Positions 1-12,367 are shown, counted from the first letter of the stretch. The stretch: 64,000 nucleotides of DNA from Dalbergia cochinchinensis (GCA_031216125.1 CM062375.1:1841501-1905500); one strand, 5' to 3'. The notes: generated from the letters alone by a model not told the origin. Program-made: numbers and translations.

Positions 1-1071
1 GATATAAGTGTGCTTCACTTTAGAAAAGTAAATGCTTATAGGTTCACTTTACTCATTTGCAAATGACAGTGGAGTATATTGTATGAGGAGGCAAACAAAG
101 AGTAGTTAAATGTGAAGAAACTTAGGACTCTGTTCTAAGAGCAAATGCATACATTGCAGAAAGTTCTACCTATCAGCTGTCACATAGTTTTTTCTTAATA
201 TTTTCCTTTGTCAGGTGAGTCTTTTAAGTTGTTGGCAGACCCAAGTGGCCTCAGGGCAATGAATGAAGGAAATAGTACAGAGAAATCATAACCAACACAT
301 ACAAATCAAACACCAAAAGAAGAAAAAATGTTGACAGCAATTTTTCTGCATCCTCATGTCTCAATGAAAAAGCTGCCATCCCAAATTAACTAGATGTTAT
401 TAGGAGTATGTATCCAAGCCCAAGATGGCTATGAAAAGATCCTCCCGAAAATCACTTGTCCTAATCTATGTTGGACTCATCGAGAGTAAATCACCATTTT
501 GATTCCTCTTAAATTTATGGAGGGACAAACTACTCATCCTGATATGAAAGTCTCAATTTGTCCCTCACAGTCCCAAAAAGAAAATAACAAATTAGTCCCT
601 CTATACACGTTCAGACAATTATAAAAACATTGTATGGACCTGTACGGATAGACTAACTTGTCCCCTTCTTTAAATCGTGTTTTCGAGGCACTTATTTGTT
701 TTGCAATAGATTTTCAAGGGACCAAAATAGATATTTAGTCTAATAAAAAGACTTGACTAGATTTCAGTATATTGTCACTTCCACTGAATCAAAACAAACT
801 CTACAGCTTAATCATTCAATAGAAAAGCAGATTAAAACAAAATCTACCTAACTATGTGTATCTACTTATAATATCCGATTCGAATTGCAATTTTATGGCC
901 ATGCATCATAGTACCAACTCATGGAAAAAAAAAATTCATAAACAGAAAACAAAGGCAAATGCGGTTCAGAAAAGGCCAACAACTATGATTAATAATCATG
1001 AAAACTGAAAAGGAAAATCTAAAAAGAAAGGGAAGATGATGATCATAAAGAAGGAAAAAAAAAAAAAGGAC
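1..1071 (-). other. Probable intron 1 of the SOS1-like gene; no coding sequence seen
   Basis: No open frame or exon similarity was recognised. Around 535-760 there is text such as TTAGTCCCTC and GGGACCAAAATAGATATTTAGTC that resembles the ends of common plant MULE-type MITEs, but I could not define matching ends. Confidence 0.4.
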
Positions 1072-1294
1072 CTATGGATCCAAGGGCAATGCCAATGAGA
1101 AGCAAGGCAACAGTGTAAGGTACTCTTGTCCCATGCAGTATGTGCCTACATGCAATCCCCAGAGCCAAACTGAAACCAAAGAAGATCACTGCATCTGATG
1201 GATTCCCATTATCCACAACATCAGCAGAAGGGTAGGAAGAATAAGATGATGGTGATGAAGGAAGCGGTGATTGAGTGACAGTTGCCATTAACAT
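1072..1294 (-). CDS. SOS1: SOS1/NHX7-like plasma-membrane Na+/H+ antiporter, first exon only
   Basis: The minus-strand reading gives a Ser/Pro-rich leader followed by GNPSDAVIFF, then a hydrophobic stretch with LGIACRH and RVPYTVALL, and ends IGIALGSI. This matches what I recall of the N-terminus of plant SOS1 (NHX7), the Na+/H+ exchanger that exports sodium at the plasma membrane: a short cytosolic leader, then the first membrane segment. There is an upstream ATG at 1294; the second Met (codon at 1286-1288, start of MATVTQ) may be the true start. A donor GT lies on the minus strand at 1071-1070, after ATAG. That phase would let the next exon begin with the family's E-Y-G. No later exon is visible in 1-1071, which would be intron 1; the rest of the gene would lie beyond the left edge. 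A TATATA lies at 1332-1338. Whether the full gene is functional cannot be seen here. Confidence 0.6.
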
Positions 1295-1460
1295 AGCCAG
1301 AAAATATTGGAACTTGGAAGATTGTTGTTACTATATAAAGGTGAAGTAGACGTGGGTTTTTTATTTATTATATTGAGCATGGTTATTTTAACATTTGAAA
1401 TAGATATTTAAGTGGAATTTATTTTTTTATTATTATTAAATGTAATGGATGAATAAAAAT

Positions 1461-1547
1461 AATAAAAATTATTATTCTATTTAATAGTAATAAAATGTAA
1501 GATAATAAGAATTATTATTCTATCTATTAGTAATAAAATGTATGGTT
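1461..1547. repeat. Two tandem copies of a 43-bp AT-rich unit
   Basis: A unit of about 43 bp containing ATTATTATTCTAT and TAGTAATAAAATGTA occurs at about 1461-1503 and again at 1504-1547 with only a few differences. Confidence 0.6.
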
Positions 1548-1574
1548 CACTGAATACTTATTTTTAAATATTAA

Positions 1575-1577
<3 letters not shown>

Positions 1578-1608
<31 letters not shown>
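1578..1608. repeat. (AT)n microsatellite
   Basis: Uninterrupted AT dinucleotides for about 31 bp. A second run of about 34 bp is at 1914-1947. Confidence 0.9.
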
Positions 1609-1610
<2 letters not shown>

Positions 1611-1745
1611 CCCTTTTTTGGTTGGTAGAGAGATTTATTCAAGTATGCGAAACTGGGCCAATTTTTAAGGTGTAAAGATAAGAGCACTTAACAACTGTGT
1701 GATTTGCTCATTGTACTCCATACTAAACAAATAATATTTTGACAC

Positions 1746-1875
1746 TTAAAATATAAATATTTATTTAGATATTTATTTTATAATTATTAAATATAATAAT
1801 AGTTTTTATTTATTTTTAATATTTATTATATTCAATAATTATAAAATAAATATATAAATAAATATTTATTTTTTA
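1746..1875. repeat. Nearly perfect AT-only inverted repeat (hairpin)
   Basis: The left arm (about 1746-1801) and right arm (about 1823-1875) are reverse complements with only a few mismatches over about 52 bp, separated by about 21 bp. It is bounded on the right by the second (AT)n tract. It is probably a foldback MITE or MITE remnant; no target duplication was identified. Confidence 0.6.
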
Positions 1876-1911
1876 AATATTAAAATAGTATCATCCCGTA
1901 ATGTCTCCGTA

Positions 1912-1913
<2 letters not shown>

Positions 1914-1947
<34 letters not shown>
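1914..1947. repeat. (AT)n microsatellite
   Basis: Uninterrupted AT dinucleotides next to the AT-rich hairpin. Confidence 0.9.
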
Positions 1948-1951
<4 letters not shown>

Positions 1952-2699
1952 TGCTTTTTTATATACTAAGACTTTCAAATCTGAAATGAAGTGTGGAGAA
2001 ACGTATGATATAGTGCTTCTTATTATGATGTACCCTCAAAAGGGTCCTTTCATTGCGGAAAAAATATTTAGCACTCTTTTCCCATACGTTCTGATAACAC
2101 GTGGATTGACATTGGAAAAGGAAATTTTTTAGTTAGAAAATATTTTTCGATTTTTGCTTTTAATTTTTTTAGTTTAATTTTAATATACAGTGTAAAACTT
2201 AGTTCAATTCGGGTTCCATTGAGATACTTCACGATGTTCTTTGTTTGTCAATTGTCATGTCTTTTAGAAAATGTCTATGATTTGTGTTAAATTAGCATTT
2301 TTTTTAGTTCGTATCTTCTTATATTATTATGTTTTAATTAGGATTGTTCCCGGTTATAAGACAAAATTTCAATCGCACCAAACAATAGAGTTAACATTAA
2401 ATTTAATTTCAAAAAATTAAACATTGAATAGAGTTATATTTTCAAAAACTAATAATTGATAAATATCAAATTTAAAAATAATTATAAAATTTTTAAGAAA
2501 TTAAAACAAGATAAGATTTTTTTGGATAAACCAAAAATATTCACCATTGGAAATGATGATTAATTCTCTCGAAACATAAGATCTTATCTCTAATCACGAA
2601 ACTCTATTTATACTATCTTTTAAAATAAGATAAGATAACGACTTGCAAACAAGTTCAAACCATCTATTAAAATTCAAATTGATAAATATTAAAATTTAA

Positions 2700-2860
2700 G
2701 ATATAACCAATTTATTAGTCAATAGCCTCCAAGACTAACAATTCCCAATTACATTGTGGAGCCTCATGATACCATACTTAATCACTTCAACTCTAGCCAA
2801 TGAAGCTAATTTATCAGCTATTGAGTTACAATATCTAGGTACATATATTGTGATTTGAAG
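2700..2860 (-). pseudogene. Fragment of a LINE RNase H domain
   Basis: On the minus strand one frame reads ITIYVPRYCNSIADKLASLA followed by R-V. This resembles the C-terminal part of the RNase H (RVT_3) domain at the end of plant LINE ORF2, where V-P-R-x-x-N-x-x-A-D-x-L-A is characteristic. Flanking sequence falls quickly into stop codons. It is a short relic, independent of the LINE at 4275-8922, which is on the other strand. Confidence 0.5.
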
Positions 2861-2869
2861 TAGGCAAAA

Positions 2870-4265
2870 CTCATAATTATGACTTAGATTTAATAGAGTT
2901 TAATTTTGATATATACTTAGTATTTTTTTCATTGTTGTCTAATCACATTCCATCATATCAGTACATATAGTTAAATCTCTAGTCTACTATTTCAAAAATC
3001 ATACAAATTGAAAGACTTTATTGGATGAGCATAAAGTTTTTTGGGTATATCAAAATTAAATCATATTTAATAGGAAAAAAGATAATCATGACCAGTGGTT
3101 AAGTTATTTGGAAATTTAATAATATTATGCAAGTATATATGCAAGTGGATGGCTGTTAGATGGAATTGGCCGGGATGCTCAGATTCAACACACACTCAGA
3201 GAAGCAAGTATATATGAAGAGAGTTATCTCCTTGTTTTTTAGCCGATTTAGCTGGTATTACAATTCCCCCCATATTAGGAAGTTTGTCTTGTTTTCTCTC
3301 GGGCGTTTTCGCCCCGTTGTAAATTTTTTAAAAAAATTGTATTCTATTGTTTATGACATATGTCTATATATGATAAGTTTAAAAAAAAAAAATTGGTGCG
3401 TACGTATTTTAAAGCACCTTTTTTATTGTATCTTTAAACTTTACAATTCAATACAATTGACGATTCATCATTCAAATTTCAAAAGTCAGAGCAGCCTCAC
3501 GACTCAGTTGCAAATTGACAACCTCGAGTCACACCAACCCACAAAAAGTTTACAACACATACATCCGTCCATAGAAAAAAAGGGCTACGTGATTGAGAAA
3601 AAAATAAACTGTCAGAAGCACATCTAAGAGAAAAAAGTTGAAATGTAAGTTTAAGTTCCCGTATATATGTCATTAATCTTGAATCTGATTAATTCGTTCA
3701 CACAAAAAAATAAATAAATAAATAAATTCCTCTCTCCTCATAAAATTATTTTACAAAAAAAAAAAAAGGTCTCTATCATCTAGAGTTATTATAACTCCAT
3801 GAATGTTACGTATATGTTAATATATTTTCTATCATCTGACATTTGTCACACAATCCAACTAATTAATCAAGTGAAAATCACCTATAAAACTTATGGAACT
3901 ATAATCGTTATTGATGATAGCAATCTCTACAAATAATTGTCTGTTAAGGGACTAATTTATTTTGGTTTTAATTTTGATGAGCCGATGATGGAATGAAACT
4001 TTTTTACAATATCATCCAATCAAGTTCTTTCATTTATTTGACTTTTTAAGTAGTTGGTCTGAGACTCAACCACCTTTATTTTGCGTCAACATAATCGGAC
4101 AAAAATGTAAAATATTTTATGTTAAACTCATTTTTTTTTCATAAATTAATGTTAAAATCCATGATAGGTGATTAAAATCATTTTTTAACAAAAACAAAAA
4201 GGAAAAAGAAAAAGGGAAACCATGAAAAAAAAAAAGAAAAAAAAGAAGAATCAAAGAGGTAAAGA
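2870..4265. other. AT-rich intergenic sequence without recognised genes
   Basis: A 155-codon open frame at 3160-3627 has no recognisable similarity and a composition that looks like chance. At 3990-4030 there is ATATCATCCAATCAAG, similar to the arm of the MITE family seen at 25632-25793 and 55430-55607, so an eroded copy may be present. Confidence 0.5.
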
Positions 4266-4274
4266 CAAAGGTGA
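4266..4274. repeat. Left target-site duplication of the LINE
   Basis: CAAAGGTGA here is repeated exactly at 8923-8931, directly after the poly(A) tail of the LINE. Confidence 0.6.
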
Positions 4275-7200
4275 GTTTTCCCCTCAAAGATGAATTTTCT
4301 CTGTTGGAATATTAGAGGAGTAGGAAGTAGAACTAAGAGGGGAGTGGTTCAGAAGTTTGTCTAGAACTATAAAATAGGTTTTGTTGGTTTGATAGAAACC
4401 ATGAAAGCAGGTTGGTCTGAAGTAGAAAATAGAGGTATGTGGGACTCCGATGATGTCGAGTGGATAACCACGGATCCTCAAGGAAGGAGTGGGGGAATCT
4501 TATATATGTGGGATTCTTCCATGTTATCTAGTGTTTCAATTAGTAAAGGTGAAAGATGGATTTGTGTCAAGGGTCTCTTCATAGATTTTAAAAAGGAGTT
4601 TGCTATTGGAGTGGTTTATGATGTCCATGACAAAGAAAGTAAAATTCGTTTGTGGGAAGAATTAACAGAACATAAGGCTAGTTTAGGTGTTCCTTTGATG
4701 CTAATAGGCGATTTCAATGAAATCAGACACCTAGTTGAGAGAAAGGGATGCCTGGATAGGATTAGAAACATGGAGAATTTTTCTGATTGGATTAATAGCA
4801 TGGGTTTTATTGAGTTACCTCTAACTAGTAGGATGTACACTTGGAGAATAGGTAAATCTTGTAATAGGATTGATAGAGTGTTTTTTGATCTGAAGTGGTC
4901 CCAAGAGCTTCATAATATTAGACTTTCTGAATTGAGTTGCTCATTATCAAATCATATTCTGCTGTTAGTCCAATCGGAGTCCATAAACTGGGGTCCGAAA
5001 ACATTTAAGAGTCTTGACATGTGGTTTTCGCATCTAGATTCTGTGAAACTCATTAAAAATGAGTGGGGTAGGCTTGGTGAAGTAGATATAATGCAGACGT
5101 TCAAGTCCTTAACAGCTCCTATTAGGAAATGGAATAAAGAAGTTTTTGGCGATTTTGAGTTTAAGATAAAACTGCTTGAGGATGAAATGCTGGTTGTGTC
5201 TACTAAATTGGATCCAGGCCCTAATGATGAGGTTTGTTTAGCCAGATTTAATGCATTAGAGGCACAAGTTTAGTTTTGGTATAAGAGGAGAAATTCCTAT
5301 TGGCAACAATTATCACGAGATAAGGTAATGAAAGGAAAAGATAGGAACACAAAATATTTTCACTCCATTGCGTCGATAAGGCATAGGAAAAAGCTTGTGG
5401 TTGAAATTAAGAGGGGTAGGAGAGTATTTAGATCTTCGAGAGCTATTAAAACTGAGGCCAGGGAGTTTTACAAAGAGCTATACCATCAAGATGACAAACC
5501 AATTATTGATTTTGAGGGGACCTTTGTTGAGAGAATTTCTAGGGAGGATTCGGTTAGAATTGAAAGTATTCCCACATTTGAGGAAATCAAAAGGGCGATG
5601 TGGGACTGTGAATCTTCCAGGGCTCCTAGGCCAGATGGTTTCAACTTTAATTTTATTAAAAGATGTTGGGAGATTGTAAGTAAGGATTTCCTAAAGTGTA
5701 TATTGGATTTTTGTGTCCGGAGTGATGCTAAGGAAGGCAAATTTGATTTGGGTAACCTTCATTCCCAAAAGTGATGAGGTAAAAAAAGTAAGAGATTATA
5801 CACCAATTAGTATGATTGGTTGTGTATACAAGGTAGTTTCTAAAGTTTTAGCTAATAGAATGAGAGGTGTTATCGATGGTTTGGTGGGGGAATCTTAATC
5901 AGCTTTTGTCCAGGGTAGACAGATTTTAAATGGTGTTCTGATTGCAAATGAGGTGGTGCACTAGCTGAAAAAGCATAAAAAGGAAGCAATGATCCTTAAG
6001 CTAGATTTTCATAAGGCCTATGATTCAGTTAGATGGGTTTTCATAGATCAGGTGTTAGGTAAAATGGGCTTTGGAGATAAGTAGAGGAAGTGGATATGGG
6101 GTTGCATCTCCTTAGCTAAGATGTCAATTCTTGTAAATGGCAGCCCAACAACGCCTTTTAAGATGGAAAGGGGGCTTAGGCAAGGGGATCCACTTTCCCC
6201 ATTTTTGTTTGTATTGGTTGCAGATGTCTTAAATAGGTTGTTGGTAAGAGCGATCGAAGTTGGGTTGCTACGTAGTGTTAAAGTTGGTAGACAAGAGGTT
6301 AACATGTCTCACCTTCAATTTGCGGATGATACAATTTTTTTTGTACCTGCTAATAAAGAGGTTCTTGTTAACTTGAGAAGGATTCTAGATTGTTTTGGGG
6401 TTATGACTGGCCTGACCATTAATTATGGTAAATCTACCCCTGTGCCGTTGAACTGTGAGGAGTCTTTAGTAGCTGAGGTTAGTTCATTGTTAAAATGTTA
6501 AGTAGCGTCACTCTCAGTTAGATATTTAGGGTTTCCCCTTGGGATAAATCCTCGTCGTGAGGTTACTTGGGCCCCCGTCATTGAGAAAATTCGGAGTAGA
6601 TTAAGTGGTTGGAAAGGAGGTATGCTCTCTAGGGCAGGAATGCTGGTTTTGATTAAAGCTGTTTTAAACAGTTTGCCTTTATATTATTTAGGAATATTTA
6701 GAATGCCAAAGGTAGTTGCTAGGAAGATTATTGCTATTCAAAGTAGATTTTTTTGGGATCGAATGAGAATAGATGTGCAATCCTACTTGTAAGTTGGGAG
6801 GTTATTCAAAAGCCTCGAAAATGGGGCAAGCTTGGAATAGGTAGTTTAGTAATCATGAATACAGCGTTGCTTTTTAAATGGTGATAGAGATTCTCTACAG
6901 AAGGATCTGTTTGGTGGAAACAAGTTGTTTGCTCCTGTCATAATTTAGATTGTGATAAATCATTGTTAGAGCAACAAAATCTTGTTAAAGGAGGCTTGTG
7001 GGGTTTTATTGCGGGCATTACAGCTGTCAATGATAGCTGTAAATCTCTTGTATCTGTTGGGATTAGGAAAGTAGTTGGAAATGGTAGTAACACTTGGTTT
7101 TGGGAGGATGCTTGGATTGGTAACAATAAGTTAATGGAGTTATTTCCAAGACTTTACTCCATTTCCCTCCAAAAGTGGATGTATATTGCAGAATGTGGTT

Positions 7201-8922
7201 TTCGGAGTGTTTCAGGTTGGAGTTGAAGATTAAGATGGTGCAGGAATCTGTTCCAGTGGGAAGTATCTATGGCAAATGATCTTGAATGCATTCTAAATAA
7301 GGCTCCTTTAATAGAAAATAACCCTGATAGATTTGTTTGGTGTTATCATCCTTCCTAATCTTATGTGGTTCAGTCTTTTATCTCAAAATTTTTTCAGGAA
7401 AGTTGTGGAGTTTCTCAAGTTAACTCATCTTTTTGTAATGTATGGCATGGATGTGCCCCACCTAGGGCAAATTTATTTGTATGGTTTGTTCTTCATGATA
7501 GAATTAATACAAAAGTTCATCTGAATTGCCTAAATATTCTTACCAATGGAGATGTTAAGTGTGCTTTTTGTAATGATTCGAAAGAGACTTTGTAGTATTT
7601 GTTTTTTACATGTCATCATTCTTGGAAAATTTTGGGCCTGTTACTGTAATTGGTGGGGAATTAATTGGGTGATTGTTGATGACCCAAATTTAAATTTTGA
7701 GATGTAGAATACAGCGAGTTTCAAAGGAAGGCAGAGGAGAGGATGGAATACTTGTTTTTTTGCTATATTGTTATCAATTTGGGAATTAAAGAATAGGGTT
7801 ATTTTCCATAATGAGCAAATCAGTTGGCATATTTTCTTGTTTAATATCATATGTAGATGTAGATCCTGGCTATACTCTGAATGTTGACATTTGTTTGGAG
7901 CTTTACTGTCCTTCTACAAGTGTTTGTCCTTGTTGTTGTGTTGATTTATTTTCCTGAAAAGGATAGTCGAAAGGAAGTTTGGGGTGCTGATTGGTGTATA
8001 AGGGTTATGATGAGGAAAACACTGTGAGATACATTATACCTTGTGGGGGAGATGTGAGTTTAGAGGGAGATACACTTTTTGAGTAGATATAACTTGTTTT
8101 CGTCTAACTATTTTTCTGGCAGGCTATTCTATCTATGTTTCCAAGATATGGCTAAAAGGTGGTTTGGTGTTAGTCAGTTGAGCGATACACTGTGAGGTGT
8201 TTTTATGTTTTGAGGGGGAGATATGGGAGTTGAGGGTGTCAATCATTTGATTTTGGAGAGTAACGCTTGAGCGATATATGGGAAAACTGGGTGTGTGTGT
8301 GGTGAATTTGTAAGTTATTCCTTTCACAATGAAGACATACTGCTTTTTATGCTGCTTTGAATGTGGACTCATGGACATGTTGTTGAACATGCTGTACATC
8401 TGGGCTTTATACCTGCTTGGTTCTGGAATCTTGGTAGTCTCCTAACAGGTTAAGTTATCTTGTTTTGCTGTCTCCAAATATACCTGGAATTAGTGGTCAT
8501 CAACAGTGAAGTTTAACCACAAGAGTTTTTCAGAACTGCTGTTTTTACGTTCACCTCTTTTGCAAGTTTTTTGGTTTTTCTGGTGCTATCAAAGTTTCAA
8601 CATGTGTTGGTGGAAAAGAATGAGCTAGTTCATCTGGAACTGTTTGTTTTTTGGCTTGCTGCGATGATATACGGCAGTTCCTGAGTATGGAAATTATGCA
8701 AGTGTTTTGAGGAGTCTTTTCTGAGTATTGAAAGATAAGACATCTGAGTTTCGAGGAGAGCCTTCTCAGCTTAATCAGCTTCCCTTCTGTGTTTAAGTAT
8801 ATGTGTTTCCTGTTTGGTCTGGTTTGTATTGTTAATCAGAACCTTGTTTAGTTGCTTGTGCTGGTTGTTTTTACTCCCCCCTTGTGGGGTTTGAGCCTTT
8901 TCTTTTATCAAAAAAAAAAAAT
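4275..8922 (+). mobile_element. L1-type non-LTR retrotransposon (LINE), 5'-truncated and defective
   Basis: ORF2 remains run from 4290 to about 7650 and are followed by a roughly 1.2-kb 3' region ending in a 12-A tail (8910-8921). An exact 9-bp repeat (CAAAGGTGA) flanks the element. There is no ORF1: only about 15 bp lie between the left duplication and the ORF2 start codon, so the copy is 5'-truncated or lost ORF1. It sits between the two SOS1-like first exons, close downstream of the decayed copy in that copy's direction of reading. Many in-frame stops and at least one frameshift show it cannot move by itself. Confidence 0.85.
4290..7650 (+). pseudogene. LINE ORF2: endonuclease, reverse transcriptase and zf-RVT, broken
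   Basis: The frame opens with ATG at 4290 (MNFLCWNIRG), the start of an APE-type endonuclease. It continues through LMLIGDFNEIR (4690-4725), with the G-D-F-N motif, and N-R-I-D-R-V-F-F near 4865. The usual S-D-H triad near the end of the domain reads S-N-H here (about 4950), so a catalytic residue appears lost. A stop follows at about 5271. A linker region (5328-5760) contains KGKDRNTKYFH. After a frameshift near 5750 the reverse transcriptase follows: VTFIPKSDEVKKVRDYTPIS, a broken S-A-F-V-Q-G-R-Q, KLDFHKAYDS (about 6000), RQGDPLSPFLF (about 6178) and FADDTIFF (6319-6342). The last segment (7450-7600) has the zf-RVT pattern PRANLFVWFVLHDRINT and a C-x-x-C pair. At least eight in-frame stops are visible. 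Confidence 0.85.
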
Positions 8923-8931
8923 CAAAGGTGA
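8923..8931. repeat. Right target-site duplication of the LINE
   Basis: CAAAGGTGA immediately follows the poly(A) tail and matches 4266-4274 exactly. Confidence 0.6.
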
Positions 8932-8961
8932 AGGCATGTGTTGGTGGAAAAAAAAGGAAAC

Positions 8962-9181
8962 CTATGGATCCAAGGGCAATGTCAGTGAGAAATAGGGCAA
9001 CAGTGTAAGGGACTTTGGTCTTACACAAGAAGTGCCTACAAGCAATCCCAAGAGCCAAACTAGAAGCAAAGAAGATGACTGCATCTGATGGATTCCCATT
9101 CACAAAAAGGGCCGAAGAAGATGAAGAGGAGGCAAGGAAAAAGGGTTGTTGCTCTGCCATTGTCGCCATTATTAAGGCCAC
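8962..9181 (-). pseudogene. Decayed duplicate of the SOS1-like first exon
   Basis: The minus strand again reads a Ser-rich leader, NGNPSDAVIFF, SLALGIACRH and VPYTVALF, and ends IALGSI with a possible donor GT at 8961-8960. It is clearly the same exon as 1072-1294, but with more changes at positions I recall as conserved: the stretch reading RHILHGTRVPY there is RHFLCKTKVPY here, and L-I-G-I-A-L is L-T-D-I-A-L. Homology continues into the 5' flank (GGGAACTTGGATGGGTTGT against GGAACTTGGAAGATTGTTGT), so the copy includes 5' UTR, but the TATATA of the other copy is absent. No second exon is seen, and a LINE occupies the adjacent intron position. It is most likely a dead partial duplication; use as an alternative first exon is not excluded. 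Confidence 0.65.
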
Positions 9182-9229
9182 AAATTTATGGGAACTTGGA
9201 TGGGTTGTGTATGCGTAGTGGTAGTTGTT

Positions 9230-10070
9230 AGTATTATCAGGAAATTAAAGGGGCATGTGGGTGGTGTTTTGTTGAGTTGTCATAGGAATGAGAGATCCAC
9301 ATACACTTCCTACGTTTCAATGTGGCTCGAGGAACACCTATTAATGATGATACATTGTCAAAGAACACAACCAAAAACAAATAAGGTTTTTTTTTCAACT
9401 AGTGCTAAACAAATAAATAAAAGAATCTAATTTCAAAGGTAGGTTTTTTAGTTTCAAAGGTATCCATTGATGGAGGTCAAATTAAAGGGTAGATGGTAGT
9501 CACATATTTTAAAACTGCTTAATTTCTAATATAAAATTAAATCTTTAATACTTGGTTAAGGAAAAAAAATGACTCTTACCACTTTAGCCTGATCTCGTGG
9601 TTCAAAGATACATTTTCAAAAATTAGTGCCATGTATTTAAGGCATAAAATCTTTCTTTTTCAATGAATTTTTTTATTCTCTAACCAATGTCATAAATTCA
9701 AATTATAAAAAAAAAGAGAAAATAATGAAAAGAGCGTTGACTAAGCCACTTCAGCTACCAAGTGCATAGGTATAAAGTGTTTTTTTTTCTTTCTAATTGA
9801 TAGGCAGGTATAAAGAAAAAAGATAAAGAAGCCAATAATTAAAAAAAGAGATAAAGATAATTAAAGAGCATATACAATGACAATGATTCGCTCCATGCAC
9901 CCCATAGGCTTCATTTTTTGCTTAGCTTAGCATATTCTTTTTCTTAATTATCTCCCTACGTTTGTCCGTCCTAATGGTCATTCTATTATGATATAATTTG
10001 TTTATACTATGTGTCTGCATGGTATATAAAGAGTTAAAGAAAAGAGCATATAGAATGATTGTGATTATTT
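9230..10070. other. Intergenic sequence, nothing recognised
   Basis: AT-rich with short T and A runs. No coding similarity was found on either strand. Confidence 0.5.
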
Positions 10071-10074
10071 CAGT

Positions 10075-10388
10075 CGGTGGATTATATTCATGCTTCATAT
10101 TAGTAGCATATATTGTGTATCTCTTACTATATTATTATTCCCTAGGTGGATTCTTGCTTCATATGTATCTTAGCTTAGTGTCCCTTTTAGTTGATTATTC
10201 GCTGGTGGATTCAGCAGTGTCCTTCTTAATATATTATTATTGGCAAGGTAGATTCATTCTTCATGCATGTGTTTCTTAGCATATAGTGTCCCTCTAATTA
10301 CTATTTTGCTATTTTCTAGGTGGACTCATGCTTCATGTGTATCTATCTTAGCATATAGTGTCCAATTATTATATTATTATTCTTTAAG
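10075..10388 (+). repeat. Degenerate minisatellite, five units of about 45-75 bp
   Basis: Units begin near 10075, 10145, 10204, 10247 and 10319, each with G-T-G-G-A-T-T-C or a close variant. Most then carry TGCTTCATATGTATCTTAGC, TAGTGTCC and a TTATTATT tract. Unit lengths vary because parts are deleted. The apparent open frames across it (9998-10279 and 10267-10506) are by-products of this repetition. Confidence 0.6.
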
Positions 10389-10509
10389 AAATGAGATTTG
10401 TAGCAATAACTTTACAAATTATTTTAAGGGGGTCAACGTTGGCAACCTCCGTACTTTCTTTCTGACAGAAAAAAAAAGAAAAGAATACTCATTCTTTTTT
10501 ATCTAAAGA

Positions 10510-12110
10510 AATTTTTAGTATAAGGTAATTTCATAAATTTTTTTACTCATTAATTTATTAATATTTTGATTTCTTTTATCATCTAATTAACATTCTCTCT
10601 CATTTTTATAACACTTTCATAATTAATATTTAGGTCAGATCAAATCTCATCAGTGTAATTAGGCAATTCTTACATCATTAAATAATTTTTTTGTTAGTGT
10701 AATCTTTTATAAAACCCATATCAAATTAGAAGTTCATATTTTATAGATTATATCTATAAAATTTCATATAGATCCAAAATATTTTGATATATGTTCCATT
10801 TACATGAAAATTAACATAACATATTTGCCTAAAATGTATAAGAATAAGAACTATTTGATTACATTTTTATTTAGTTTTTTGAATGATATATTATGATACT
10901 AAAATTATATTTTTTTTAATTTTTTGATACATCAAAATTTAAAAGATAATAAAATTTAATTTGAATTTATAACCACATGCGATCTATCCAAGAATCTCAT
11001 CACTAGTTCAATTATAATCACATATATTATTATTTTATTATTAAGAATATTAAAAAGTAACCTTGGTTGTGATTTATTAATTAAATAATGATACCACAAT
11101 GTCCAGTGTGGTTTTTATTTATTAATTATTTCAAATCGTTAACTGCGCGTTATTAAATATCACTTCTTTGTTTGTCTTTTTGTTTACCAATTGATTTGCA
11201 TGTTCGTGTTTGCCAACTAGCTAATTTTTTATATAAAATTTTAAGCTAAGGGAAAGACTTGCCTCAACTTAAGATGAAGGTATTGCAAACAATTGAGATT
11301 TGAGTAGTGGTGGAGAATTTAGATAATTAATTATTATATTATATATTCAAATCTTATTATGTTTTGAGGTGAGGGAGGTCTAAATAACATGCTAAATAAA
11401 AGAACCACATAAGTGGATCAAATACTATATCTTAATCTAAAACCTCAAGAACAATAAGTTTATGGATCCTTCTATATCATACTTTACCTCTCGCACTTAA
11501 AACTCCAATAAAATCAAACTACATAACAAATAAAGTAAAAGGTTAAATGCAATCCACGTCTTAGAACTTTAAAAATGATCAAAACTTACTTAATATATTA
11601 GGATGATTTTTAGGATGGTAGAGCAGGAAATATCATTTTCCATATTTATATATCACTCACTAATTATAGAGAAATCAATGAACTAAATGCAAGTAAGCAT
11701 AACAATGCATGCACCTAAAGCCAACAAAGTGAGTCCACCGTCGGTGATTTGTTATATATGATTATAGAATTTAATTTGTGACAATTTTGGATCTTTTTAC
11801 GTATCTATTGTCGGATGCAATAATTAATCCTCTCGTATAATATAGACCTAGTTAAGTGTTAAATACTGGTCACAAGTTATTTTTTTCAAGGCAATGCAAT
11901 TGAATTCTCAACACACTAATTAAGATACTAAGAATTAATAATATTCGGATAATGTCACGTTCCAATAATATCGATATCGGACCCAGCTCGTGATTTAGCT
12001 TTTGTTTATCTCATTTTGCGTTAATGGCGGGGAAGGAATCCTAGATAGGAAGTGGAGTCTGACAAAAAAAGTGAAAATGCACTGGAGAATATCATAGGGG
12101 ACTACGTGCA
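10510..12110. other. AT-rich intergenic sequence, nothing recognised
   Basis: No open frame with family similarity on either strand. Confidence 0.5.
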
Positions 12111-12367
12111 TGTTTGGTTTCATGTTTAGGGGTAGTTGGAATCGATTCCAGAGCAAGAAATTAATTTTGGTAATTTGACAACATGTTTGATTTCTCTTTG
12201 AATCAAGATTTCAAAATCAATTATGCATGGGCCCTATAATTGACCCCAAATAAGTGAAAATTTATTATTTTATGACATAATTATTTTTAGAGAAACAACC
12301 AAATATAACTCATTTTACGTTAACCAATATTCTAACTAAATCAATTTTATAGATTTAAACAAACGAT
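12111..12367. mobile_element. Possible small hAT-like MITE
   Basis: The left end reads GCATGTTTGGTTTCATG and the right end, read on the minus strand, ATCGTTTGTTTAAATCT. Ends with G-T-T-T-G-G are typical of small hAT-type elements, but the match is imperfect and I could not fix a target duplication. Confidence 0.3.

Noticed and set aside
3160..3627. 155-codon open frame
   Set aside because: No family similarity, Lys/Phe/Tyr/Ile-rich product typical of AT-rich DNA, no splice or promoter support.
9998..10506. Two overlapping Tyr/Leu/Ser-rich open frames
   Set aside because: They run through a minisatellite and reflect its repetition.
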